This document shows, in pieces, positions 52,449-64,000 of a stretch of 64,000 nt of DNA. The stretch lies in contig OY969782.1 in the NCBI GenBank assembly GCA_963703045.1, forward strand, positions 62,001 to 126,000. Direction: 5' to 3'. The notes below the pieces were generated by a model that ran no database searches, was not told the DNA's origin, and saw only the letters and a list, made by a program, of their open reading frames with translations. The position numbers and the translations under genes were made by a program. Position 1 is the first letter of the stretch, and each line of letters starts with the position of its first letter. The DNA comes from Miltoncostaea sp963703045 (GTDB lineage: Bacteria; Actinomycetota; Thermoleophilia; Miltoncostaeales; Miltoncostaeaceae).

Positions 52449-54041
52449 GTGGCCGAGCGCGTCCACATCTACGACACCACGCTGCGCGACGGCATGCAGC
52501 GCGAGGGCCTCAGCCTGTCGGTGGGCGAGCAGCTGCAGGTGGCCGTGCGGCTGGCCGCGTTCGGGGTCGAGTACCTCGAGGCCGGCTTCCCGGCGAGCAA
52601 CCCCAAGTACGGCGAGCTGTTCGGTCTGCTCGAGCGGGAGGACCTCGGCGCGACGCGCCTGGCCGCCTTCGGCATGACCCGCCGGCGCGGCGCCGCCCCC
52701 GGCGACGACCCCTCGATGCGCGGCCTGGCCGCCAGCTTCGCCCCGGTCATCACGGTCGTCGGCAAGACCTGGGATCTCCACATCGAGAAGGTCACCCGCG
52801 TCTCCCGCGAGGAGAACCTGCGGATGATCGAGGAGTCGGTCGCCTTCCTGGTGGCCGAGGGCAAGGAGGTCGTCTACGACGCCGAGCACTTCTTCGACGC
52901 CTACGACGCCCACCCCGGGTACGCGCTCGACTGCCTGCGCGCGGCCGAGGCGGGCGGCGCCTCCTGGATCACCCCGTGCGACACGAACGGGGCGACCCTG
53001 CCGACCCGCGTCGCCACCGTGATGCGCGAGGTGCGCGCGGCCCTCCCGTCGGCCGCGCTCGGCATCCACACGCACAACGACGCCGAGTGCGCGGTCGCCA
53101 ACAGCCTCGCGGCGGTCAACGAGGGCGCGCGGCTCGTGCAGGGCACGGTCAACGGCTACGGCGAGCGGTGCGGCAACGCCAACCTGGTCTCGATCATCCC
53201 CGCGCTGACGATCAAGATGGGCTACGACGTGCTCGAGCCCGAGCGCCTCGCCGAGCTCACCTCGCTCAGCAACTTCGTCGCCGAGACCGCCAACCTGCAG
53301 CCCGACAGCTGGGCGCCCTACGTCGGGCTCAACGCGTTCGCCCACAAGGGCGGCATGCACCAGCAGGGCATGAACGCCGACGCGCGCTCCTACGAGCACA
53401 TCGACCCCGCCAGCGTCGGCAACGGGCGCCGCGTGCTGGTCTCCGAGCTCTCCGGCCGGGGCACCATCGTGGCCAAGGCGCGCGAGCTCGGCATCGACGT
53501 CGAGGACGACCCGTCGCGCATCCCCGCGATCCTCGCCCGGCTGAAGGACCTCGAGCACCGCGGGTACCACTTCGAGGTGGCCGATGGCTCGTTCGAGCTC
53601 ATGATCGAGCGCGAGACCGGCGTCTACGAGCCGCTCTTCCTGCTCGAGAGCTTCCGCGTCATCACCGAGAAGCGCGCGGACGGCCGGGTCGAGACCGAGG
53701 CCACGGTCAAGGTGACCCACGACGGCGAGCGCCTGGTCGCCACGGCCGAGGGCAACGGCCCCGTCAACGCCCTCGACGCCGCGCTGCGCACGGCCCTCGA
53801 GCCGCGCATCCCCGAGCTGGGCGAGATCCGGCTCGTCAACTTCAAGGTCCGCATCCTCGACGAGGCCAGCGGCACGGGCGCGGTCACCCGTGTGCTGCTC
53901 GACTCGAGCGACGGCCACGACACCTGGGGAACCATCGGCGTGAGCGAGAACGTCATCGAGGCGTCGTGGGAGGCCCTGCTCGACAGCCTCGAGCACGGCG
54001 CGCGGCGGCTCGCGCGCGCGCGGGCGACGGCCGCCGGTTGA
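52449..54041 (+). CDS. cimA: (R)-citramalate synthase
   Basis: Condenses pyruvate with acetyl-CoA to citramalate, the threonine-independent route to 2-oxobutyrate for isoleucine. 530 residues: IYDTTLRDGMQREGLSLSV, HTHNDAECAVANSLAAVN, GYGERCGNANL, AHKGGMHQQGM, and the C-terminal LeuA-type allosteric domain. The GMQ in place of GEQ and GERCGNANL separate CimA from LeuA. GTG 52449 is six bases after the ilvE stop; CTG 52440 is in frame. Confidence 0.93.
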   Translation: MAERVHIYDTTLRDGMQREGLSLSVGEQLQVAVRLAAFGVEYLEAGFPASNPKYGELFGLLEREDLGATRLAAFGMTRRRGAAPGDDPSMRGLAASFAPVITVVGKTWDLHIEKVTRVSREENLRMIEESVAFLVAEGKEVVYDAEHFFDAYDAHPGYALDCLRAAEAGGASWITPCDTNGATLPTRVATVMREVRAALPSAALGIHTHNDAECAVANSLAAVNEGARLVQGTVNGYGERCGNANLVSIIPALTIKMGYDVLEPERLAELTSLSNFVAETANLQPDSWAPYVGLNAFAHKGGMHQQGMNADARSYEHIDPASVGNGRRVLVSELSGRGTIVAKARELGIDVEDDPSRIPAILARLKDLEHRGYHFEVADGSFELMIERETGVYEPLFLLESFRVITEKRADGRVETEATVKVTHDGERLVATAEGNGPVNALDAALRTALEPRIPELGEIRLVNFKVRILDEASGTGAVTRVLLDSSDGHDTWGTIGVSENVIEASWEALLDSLEHGARRLARARATAAG

Positions 54042-55198
54042 GCCCGGACCTGGAGCGCATCCCGCTCGCCAAGCCGGTCATCGGCGACCGTGAGCGCGAA
54101 CTGGTCGACGAGGTGCTGCGGTCGGGGTGGCTGTCGCTCGGCCCGATGGTGCCCCGCTTCGAGCGCATGTGGGCCGAGCGCATCGGGGTGAGGCACGCCG
54201 TCGCGGTGTCGAGCGGCACCGCCGGGCTGCACCTGTGCCTGCACGCCATGGGCCTGGGGCCGGGCGACGAGGTCATCACCTCGTCGTTCTCGTTCGTCGC
54301 GTCGGCCAACGCGATCGTGTTCACCGGCGCCACGCCGGTGTTCGCCGAGGTCGACCCGCTCACGTTCAACATGGACCCGGCCGCGGTCGAGGCCGCGATC
54401 ACGCCGCGCACGAAGGCGATCATGATCGTCAACATCTTCGGCTACCCGGCCGAGGTGCCGGCGCTCGTCGACATCGCCCGGCGCCATGGCCTCGGCCTCG
54501 TCGAGGACGCCTGCCAGTCGATCGACGGCGCGCACGACGGCCGCAAGCTCGGCACCTTCGGCCACCCCGCCGTCTACGGCTTCTACGCGAACAAGCAGCT
54601 CACGACGGCCGAGGGCGGCGTCGTCCTCACCGACGACGACGACCTCGCCCGCGTGCTCGGCAGCCTGCGCAACCAGGGCCGCTCCGATGACGGCGCCTGG
54701 CTGGTGCACTCGCGCCTCGGCTTCAACTACCGCCTCTCCGACGTGCACAGCGCCATCGGCGTGGCCCAGCTCGAGCGCCTCGACGACATGCTCGCCGGCC
54801 GGGCCCGCGTGGCCGCCTGGTACCAGGGGCGCATGCGCGACATCGACGGCGTCACGCCCATGTACGAGGGCCCGCAGCCGCGGTCGTGGTTCGTCTACGC
54901 GCCGCGGCTCGACCCCGATCTCGTGCGCGATGACGTCATCGGCGAGCTCGACGCGATGGGTGTCTCGGCCAAGCCCTACCTGCCGTGCATCCACCTGCAG
55001 CCGTACTACGTGGACGACCACGGCCACCGGCCGGGCGAGTACCCGGTGACCGAGGCGATCAGCGCGTCGACCATCGCGCTGCCGTTCTTCCCCGACATGA
55101 CCGAGGCCCAGGTGGAGCGCGTGTGCACGTCGCTCGACACCGTCATCCGCGGCCGGCGCGCGCGCGTCGCCGGGGCAGGAGCCCGGGCGGGGGCATGA
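54038..55198 (+). CDS. DegT/DnrJ/EryC1/StrS-family aminotransferase (TTG start)
   Basis: 386 residues, PLP-dependent sugar aminotransferase fold. SSGTAGLHLCLHAMGLGPGD, VEDACQSIDGAHDG, the PLP lysine in GFYANKQLTTAEGG and GFNYRLSDVHSAIGVAQLER are typical. Such enzymes make amino sugars for cell-surface glycans; the substrate is unknown. The only usable start is TTG 54038, overlapping the cimA stop as TTGA. Its end overlaps argH by four bases. Confidence 0.88.
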   Translation: MSPDLERIPLAKPVIGDRERELVDEVLRSGWLSLGPMVPRFERMWAERIGVRHAVAVSSGTAGLHLCLHAMGLGPGDEVITSSFSFVASANAIVFTGATPVFAEVDPLTFNMDPAAVEAAITPRTKAIMIVNIFGYPAEVPALVDIARRHGLGLVEDACQSIDGAHDGRKLGTFGHPAVYGFYANKQLTTAEGGVVLTDDDDLARVLGSLRNQGRSDDGAWLVHSRLGFNYRLSDVHSAIGVAQLERLDDMLAGRARVAAWYQGRMRDIDGVTPMYEGPQPRSWFVYAPRLDPDLVRDDVIGELDAMGVSAKPYLPCIHLQPYYVDDHGHRPGEYPVTEAISASTIALPFFPDMTEAQVERVCTSLDTVIRGRRARVAGAGARAGA

Positions 55199-56580
55199 GC
55201 TCGGGCGGGCGCCTCTGGGGCGGGCGCTTCGCCGAGGGGCCGGCCGACGCGTTCGACCGGCTCAACTCGTCGCTCGCGGTCGATCGCCGCCTCTGGCCGC
55301 AGGACGTACGCGCCTCGCGCGCCCACGCCCGCATGCTGGGCGCCCAGGGCATCATCCCGGCGGCCGACGCCGCGGCCATCGACGAGGGGCTGGCGCAGAT
55401 CGCCGACGAGCTCGCGTCGGGCGGGTTCGCGTTCGCCCCGGGCGACGAGGACATCCACACCGCCGTCGAGCGGCGCCTGACCGAGCTGGCGGGCGACGCC
55501 GGCCGCCGACTCCACACGGCGCGCAGCCGCAACGACCAGGTGATCACCGACACCCTGCTGCACCTGCGCGAGGCGGCGCAGGGGCAGGTCGCGCCGCTGC
55601 GCGCGCTCGCCGACGCGCTGCTCGCACAGGCCGGCGCCCACCTCGACACCCTGCTGCCGGGGTACACCCACAGCCAGCGGGCGCAGCCGGTGCGCCTGGC
55701 GCACCACCTGCTCGCGTACGTCTGGATGCTCGACCGCGACCGCGTGCGCCTCGGTCACGCCATCGACGCCACGTTGCGCTGCCCGCTGGGCGCGGGCGCC
55801 CTCTCGGGCGTCGGCTTCCCGATCGACCGTGCCCTCACGGCGGCCGAGCTCGGGTTCACCGACGGCCCTGCGCACAACAGCCTCGATGCGGTGGGCAGCC
55901 GCGACGCCCTCGTCGACTACCTCCACTTCGCCGCCCAGCTCGGCGTGCACCTCTCGCGGCTCGGGGCCGAGATCGTGACGTGGGCGGGAGACGAGACCGG
56001 GTTCGTCGAGCTCGACGACGCCTTCACCTCCGGCTCGTCGATGCTGCCCCAGAAGAAGAACCCGGACGCCGCCGAGCTCGCCCGCGCGAAGGCCCCGCGC
56101 CTGACCGCCGACCTCGCCGGCCTGCTCGGCGTGCTGTCGGGCCTGCCGCTCGCCTACAACAAGGACCTGCAGGAGGACAAGGAGTACCTCTTCGACGCCA
56201 TCGACACGGTCGACCTGCTCCTGCCGGCGCTCACCGGGATGATCGCCGGGGCCACCTTCCGGGCCGACCGGATGGCCGCCGCCGTGACCGGCGGGTTCCT
56301 CGCGGCGACCGATCTGGCCGACCACCTCGTCACGCTCGGGTGGCCCTTCCGCCGCGCGCACGAGGCCGTCGGGCGGCTGGTGCGGGCGTGCATCGACGCC
56401 GGCGTGGGGCTCGAGGACGCGGGTCGCGGCGAGATCGCGGCGGCGGGCCTGGCCGACGTGGCGATGCCGCCCCTCACGGCCGAGGCCTCGGTCGAGGCCA
56501 AGCGGGCGCCCGGCGGGACGGCGCGGGCCGCCGTGGCCGACCAGCTGGCCGCCGCCCGGGCGCAGGTGGCGGCGTGGTGA
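55195..56580 (+). CDS. argH: Argininosuccinate lyase
   Basis: Last step of arginine synthesis, 461 residues. LWGGRFAEGPADAFDRLNSS, HTARSRNDQVITD, GYTHSQRAQPV and the signature GSSMLPQKKNPD (catalytic serine loop) are present. ATG 55195 overlaps the DegT gene (ATGA). No other arg genes are nearby, so argH has been recruited to this operon. Confidence 0.95.
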   Translation: MSSGGRLWGGRFAEGPADAFDRLNSSLAVDRRLWPQDVRASRAHARMLGAQGIIPAADAAAIDEGLAQIADELASGGFAFAPGDEDIHTAVERRLTELAGDAGRRLHTARSRNDQVITDTLLHLREAAQGQVAPLRALADALLAQAGAHLDTLLPGYTHSQRAQPVRLAHHLLAYVWMLDRDRVRLGHAIDATLRCPLGAGALSGVGFPIDRALTAAELGFTDGPAHNSLDAVGSRDALVDYLHFAAQLGVHLSRLGAEIVTWAGDETGFVELDDAFTSGSSMLPQKKNPDAAELARAKAPRLTADLAGLLGVLSGLPLAYNKDLQEDKEYLFDAIDTVDLLLPALTGMIAGATFRADRMAAAVTGGFLAATDLADHLVTLGWPFRRAHEAVGRLVRACIDAGVGLEDAGRGEIAAAGLADVAMPPLTAEASVEAKRAPGGTARAAVADQLAAARAQVAAW

Positions 56581-57182
56581 GCGCCGCCCCGGTCGCCCCG
56601 GTCACCGGCGCCCGTCTCGACCGGGCGTTCTTCGCCCGGCCCGCCGGCGAGGTCGCCCCCGACCTCGTCGGGTGCATGCTCACGGTCGCCGGGGTCGGCG
56701 GCGTCATCGTCGAGACCGAGCGCTACGAGCAGGACGACCCGGCGTCGCACAGCTTCCGCGGCGCGCGGGGGCGGGCGCGGGTCATGTTCGGGCCCCCGGG
56801 CCACCTCTACGTCTACCGCAGCTATGGGCTGCACTGGTGCGTCAACGTGGTCTGCGAGCCCGAGGGCAGAGGGGCCGCCGTGCTGATCCGCGCCCTCGCC
56901 CCGGTGCACGGGATCCCCACGATGCGCGCCCGCCGCCGCGGCCTCGACGACCGGCTGCTGTGCGCGGGCCCGGGCCGGCTGTGCTCGGCGCTCGCGATCG
57001 ACCGGCACCTCGACGGTGCCGACGCGCTCGTGCCGGACGGTCCGGTGGGGCTCTTCGGGCGCGCCGCCCCGGTCGAGCTGCTCGTCGGGCCCCGCATCGG
57101 CATCTCCGTGGCCGCCGATCGGCCCTGGCGCTTCGGCCTGGCGGGATCGCGCTACCTGTCGCGGCCGTTCCCCCGATCGTGA
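56577..57182 (+). CDS. DNA-3-methyladenine glycosylase (AAG/MPG family)
   Basis: Excises alkylated purines in base-excision repair. 201 residues: VETERYEQDDPASHSFRG (catalytic Glu), GHLYVYRSYGLHWCVNVVC, AVLIRALAPVHG, CAGPGRLCSALAID and GPRIGIS. GTG 56577 overlaps the argH stop (GTGA) and its own stop overlaps tyrS (GTGA). Confidence 0.93.
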   Translation: MSAAPVAPVTGARLDRAFFARPAGEVAPDLVGCMLTVAGVGGVIVETERYEQDDPASHSFRGARGRARVMFGPPGHLYVYRSYGLHWCVNVVCEPEGRGAAVLIRALAPVHGIPTMRARRRGLDDRLLCAGPGRLCSALAIDRHLDGADALVPDGPVGLFGRAAPVELLVGPRIGISVAADRPWRFGLAGSRYLSRPFPRS

Positions 57183-58333
57183 ACGACGCCGAGCGCCTCG
57201 CCGCCCGCGCGGTCAACTGCGTGCCGCCGGGGGCCCTCGCCGGCAAGCTGGCCCTCGGTCGGCCCCTGCGGGTCAAGTTCGGCGTTAACCCGACGGCCCC
57301 CGACATCCACCTCGGCCACTCGGTCGCGCTCGGGAAGCTGCGCGAGTTCCAGGATGCGGGTCACGTCGCGGTGCTCATCATCGGCGACTGGACGGCGCGG
57401 GTGGGCGACCCGTCGGGACGCACCTCCACCCGGCCCATGCTCAGCGCCGACCAGATCGAGGGCAACGCCGCCTCCTACCGCGAGCAGGCGTTCCGCATCC
57501 TCGACCCGGATCGCACCGAGATCCGCGCCAACGGCGAGTGGTTCGAGGGCCTCGGCCTGCAGGAGGTCTTCCGCCTGGCCGGGTCGGCGACGGTCAACCA
57601 GCTCCTGCGCCGCAACGACTTCGCCCAGCGCATGGAGGCCGACCAGCCGGTCTCGGTGCTCGAGCTGCTCTATCCGCTGATGCAGGCCTACGACTCGGTG
57701 ATGGTCCGGGCCGACGTCGAGCTCGGCGGGACGGACCAGCTCTTCAACCTGATGCTCGCCCGCGACATCCAGGCGCACTACGGCATCGATCCGCAGGTCG
57801 TGCTGACCATGCCGATCCTGCCGGGGGTCGACGGCGTCCAGAAGATGAGCAAGTCGCTCGCCAACCACATCGGGGTCACCGACCCGCCCGAGGAGCAGTT
57901 CGGGCGCACGATGAGCATCCCGGACGGAGCGCTGACCGAGTGGTACCGGCTGCTCGCGCCCGTCGAGCCGCCCCCGACCGGGCCGGCGGTCGCCGACAAG
58001 CGACGCCTGGGCGCCCTCATCGCCGATCGCTTCCACGGCCCGGGGGCCGGACGGCGCGCCGAGGAGCACTTCAACCGGGTGGTCCGCGACGGGCGCGTGC
58101 CCGATGACATCCCCGACGTCGCGGTGACGGCCGGCACCGTCCACCTGCCCGCCCTGCTGGTGGACTCCCTCGGCGTCGCCTCCCGCAGCGAGGCCCGCCG
58201 CCTGATCGCGGGGGGCGGGGTGCAGCTCGACGGCGCGCCCGTGCGCGATCTCGACCTCGAGGCCGAGGCCCTCGACGGCCGCGTGATCCGCGCCGGCAAG
58301 CGGCGTTTCGCCCGGGTGCGCCTCACCCCCTGA
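57179..58333 (+). CDS. tyrS: Tyrosyl-tRNA synthetase
   Basis: 384 residues, class I synthetase of the TyrRZ type. HLGHSVALGKLREFQDAGH (HIGH motif), MQAYDSVMVRADVELGGTDQ and KMSKSLANHIG (KMSKS) form the catalytic part; the S4 RNA-binding domain (about 325-384; SRSEARRLIAGGGVQLDG) is C-terminal. GTG 57179 overlaps the glycosylase stop. It ends 41 bases before the rRNA promoter -35 box, with no clear terminator in between. Confidence 0.95.
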   Translation: MNDAERLAARAVNCVPPGALAGKLALGRPLRVKFGVNPTAPDIHLGHSVALGKLREFQDAGHVAVLIIGDWTARVGDPSGRTSTRPMLSADQIEGNAASYREQAFRILDPDRTEIRANGEWFEGLGLQEVFRLAGSATVNQLLRRNDFAQRMEADQPVSVLELLYPLMQAYDSVMVRADVELGGTDQLFNLMLARDIQAHYGIDPQVVLTMPILPGVDGVQKMSKSLANHIGVTDPPEEQFGRTMSIPDGALTEWYRLLAPVEPPPTGPAVADKRRLGALIADRFHGPGAGRRAEEHFNRVVRDGRVPDDIPDVAVTAGTVHLPALLVDSLGVASRSEARRLIAGGGVQLDGAPVRDLDLEAEALDGRVIRAGKRRFARVRLTP

Positions 58334-58374
58334 CGCCGCGGCGGACCCCCCGGCGCAAAGTTCGCGCCGCGTCC

Positions 58375-58402
58375 TTGACCGGCCCGCCCACGTCGCTATA
58401 CT
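58375..58402 (+). promoter_or_regulatory. rRNA operon promoter
   Basis: TTGACC (58375-58380), 16-base spacer, TATACT (58397-58402): the best sigma-70-type match in the window, 440 bases upstream of 16S. Confidence 0.75.
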
Positions 58403-58840
58403 CCCGCGGACCGGTTGGGGGGCGTTCGGCCCCGCAGACTGGACAAAGGAAGCGATTGCTCCTCTACCTCTTCGACCTCCCTCAGACGGAGACGCCCACG
58501 TAGCGAGGCGCGCGATGCGCCCGCGTTGGGAGCCTCCTGATCGTCCGGAGGCCGCGAAGGTGGAAATCGCTCCAAGAAGTTTTGACTGCCCGCGCGTGCG
58601 GGCGTCACGATCCTTGAAAACTGAACAGCATGCATTTTGATCAACGGGGCGCGAGCCTCGTCGGTCACGATGGCCAGGTCTAGTACGAACCCCGTCGATC
58701 CGGCGGTCCGGCGTGAGCCGCACCGATCGGAAAGGCACAAACAGCTCGGATCGCCGACGCCCCTCGGGGTGGAGGCAATCTCCGAACTCGGGTTCTGATC
58801 CTGCCGGCTTCGGTCGCGTTGGTGATGAGCCCTGTTTTTC
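58403..58840 (+). other. rRNA leader with 16S processing stem (5' arm)
   Basis: Transcribed leader of about 430 bases. ACTGAACAGCATG at 58620-58632 is perfectly complementary to CATGCTGTTCAGT at 60571-60583 after the 16S gene: the RNase III-type stem. CTTGAAAACTG precedes it and recurs before the 23S stem at 60670. No gene is seen. Confidence 0.65.
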
Positions 58841-60388
<1,548 letters not shown>

Positions 60389-60711
60389 CTAGGGAAGCGA
60401 CGCAATGCGTCGCCAGGGCTCCGGAGTCCTTCGGGACACCGTCGAGCTCCCTCGAGTGATCGAGTGAGCCATGCCCTAGAAGAACGTCGACAACCTGGTA
60501 CCGAGCGATCCGTCCGTACGTACCCACACCATTGAGGGGTTCGTCGCGTACGGGGAGCGGGCCGCTCAGTCATGCTGTTCAGTCTTGAGGGATCGCCGCC
60601 GGCCTCGTGCCGGCGGAGGTGTCTCGTTTCGGGGCGCGTGCCCGCCGGGAGGCGGCGCGCGCTGCGTACCTTGAAAACTGCATAGCGGCAGTAGGTGTGC
60701 TCTATATATCT
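60389..60711 (+). other. 16S-23S spacer without tRNA genes
   Basis: About 320 bases. It holds the 3' arm of the 16S stem (60571-60583), a GC hairpin around 60596-60617 (GCCGCCGGC / GCCGGCGG), and the 5' arm of the 23S stem (60677-60702). No tRNA-Ile or tRNA-Ala sequence is seen. Confidence 0.7.
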
Positions 60712-63700
<2,989 letters not shown>

Positions 63701-63708
63701 ACACTTTT

Positions 63709-63738
63709 GAGCACACCTACGCCATGCCGCTATGCAGT
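63709..63738 (+). other. 23S processing stem (3' arm)
   Basis: GAGCACACCTAC (63709-63720) and TGCCGCTATGCAGT (63725-63738) are perfectly complementary to GTAGGTGTGCTC (60691-60702) and ACTGCATAGCGGCA (60677-60690). A 26-bp helix with a 4-base bulge would bring the two ends of 23S together. Confidence 0.7.
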
Positions 63739-63761
63739 CTTGAGGGTATGCCCTCGAGGTT

Positions 63762-63880
<119 letters not shown>

Positions 63881-63903
63881 TAGTGTGAGTTGCATGACGC
63901 GAT

Positions 63904-63931
63904 GAGCCGCGGGGCCCAGGCCCGGCGGCTC
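63904..63931 (+). terminator. Possible rRNA operon terminator hairpin
   Basis: GAGCCGC (63904-63910) and GCGGCTC (63925-63931) flank a G/C-rich core that extends the stem. There is no T-tract. It lies 23 bases after 5S. The remaining 69 bases of the window show no gene. Confidence 0.4.
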
Positions 63932-64000
63932 TCGCCGTTCCGGGGCCGGACGGGCCACGGGCGGCGCGCGTGCCGGCGGGACACGACGAGGACGACGGTC

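Noticed and set aside
52413..55027. Long minus-strand frames opposite cimA and the DegT gene
   Set aside because: Antisense artefacts of codon bias; the translations have no recognisable domain.
60389..60711. tRNA-Ile or tRNA-Ala in the 16S-23S spacer
   Set aside because: I looked for the usual acceptor and T-arm text and found none.

Overview
The window is very GC-rich, gene-dense DNA in which GTG is at least as common a start codon as ATG. It fits a high-GC member of Actinomycetota. The 16S/23S/5S operon, the GAF-ANTAR regulator, the DrrA/DrrB-type exporter, the GlxR-like operator and the leaderless promoters all point that way. A Thermoleophilia-like lineage is my guess from gene content and the 16S text; it is an inference, not a search result.

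Layout. 1-9.7 kb: an oligopeptidase F fragment, a membrane Ser/Thr kinase, a PHP phosphoesterase, cysH-cysC of assimilatory sulfate reduction, a SUI1-type factor, a Nat-like ABC transporter, then two adjacent divergent genes (Ppx/GppA phosphatase and an HD protein) broken by about twelve apparent single-base insertions. 9.7-25 kb: universal stress protein, RNase D, two ABC-F ATPases, an FHA membrane protein, a large glutamate synthase (no gltD in the window), GAF-ANTAR and STAS regulators, a rhomboid protease and an M42 aminopeptidase. 25-35 kb: an MDR oxidoreductase/DUF309/secreted hydrolase group, a DrrA-DrrB-DrrB-methyltransferase cluster, a DksA-like zinc finger, heme A synthase, a 28-residue microprotein with its own operator and hairpin, and a CopC-CopD fusion. 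35-40.5 kb: gatCAB and a two-component system. 40.5-58.3 kb: branched-chain amino acid genes: ilvN-ilvC-serA, then leuA-leuC-leuD-cupin, a zinc-ribbon/HTH gene with tandem repeats on the opposite strand, and leuB-maoC-ilvE-cimA-degT-argH-mpg-tyrS. 58.3-64 kb: an rRNA operon with promoter, 16S, 23S and 5S, without spacer tRNAs.

How the genes work together. Citramalate synthase with LeuC/D/B can supply 2-oxobutyrate for isoleucine, LeuA/C/D/B give the leucine precursor, and IlvC and IlvE serve all three branched-chain amino acids. The ilvB large subunit is absent from the window. The leu genes are preceded by what reads as a leucine attenuator: a promoter placed so that transcription starts at the AUG of a 24-codon Leu-rich leader peptide, followed by competing hairpins.

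Cross-cutting signals. (1) About twenty genes have a TANNNT -10 box 5-9 bases before the start codon, predicting leaderless mRNAs. (2) Four convergent gene pairs share one CTAG palindrome as interlocked TAG stops. (3) Frameshifts needing removal of one base occur in at least five genes, concentrated at 7.4-9.4 kb, so sequence error must be separated from real decay before any of these is called a pseudogene.
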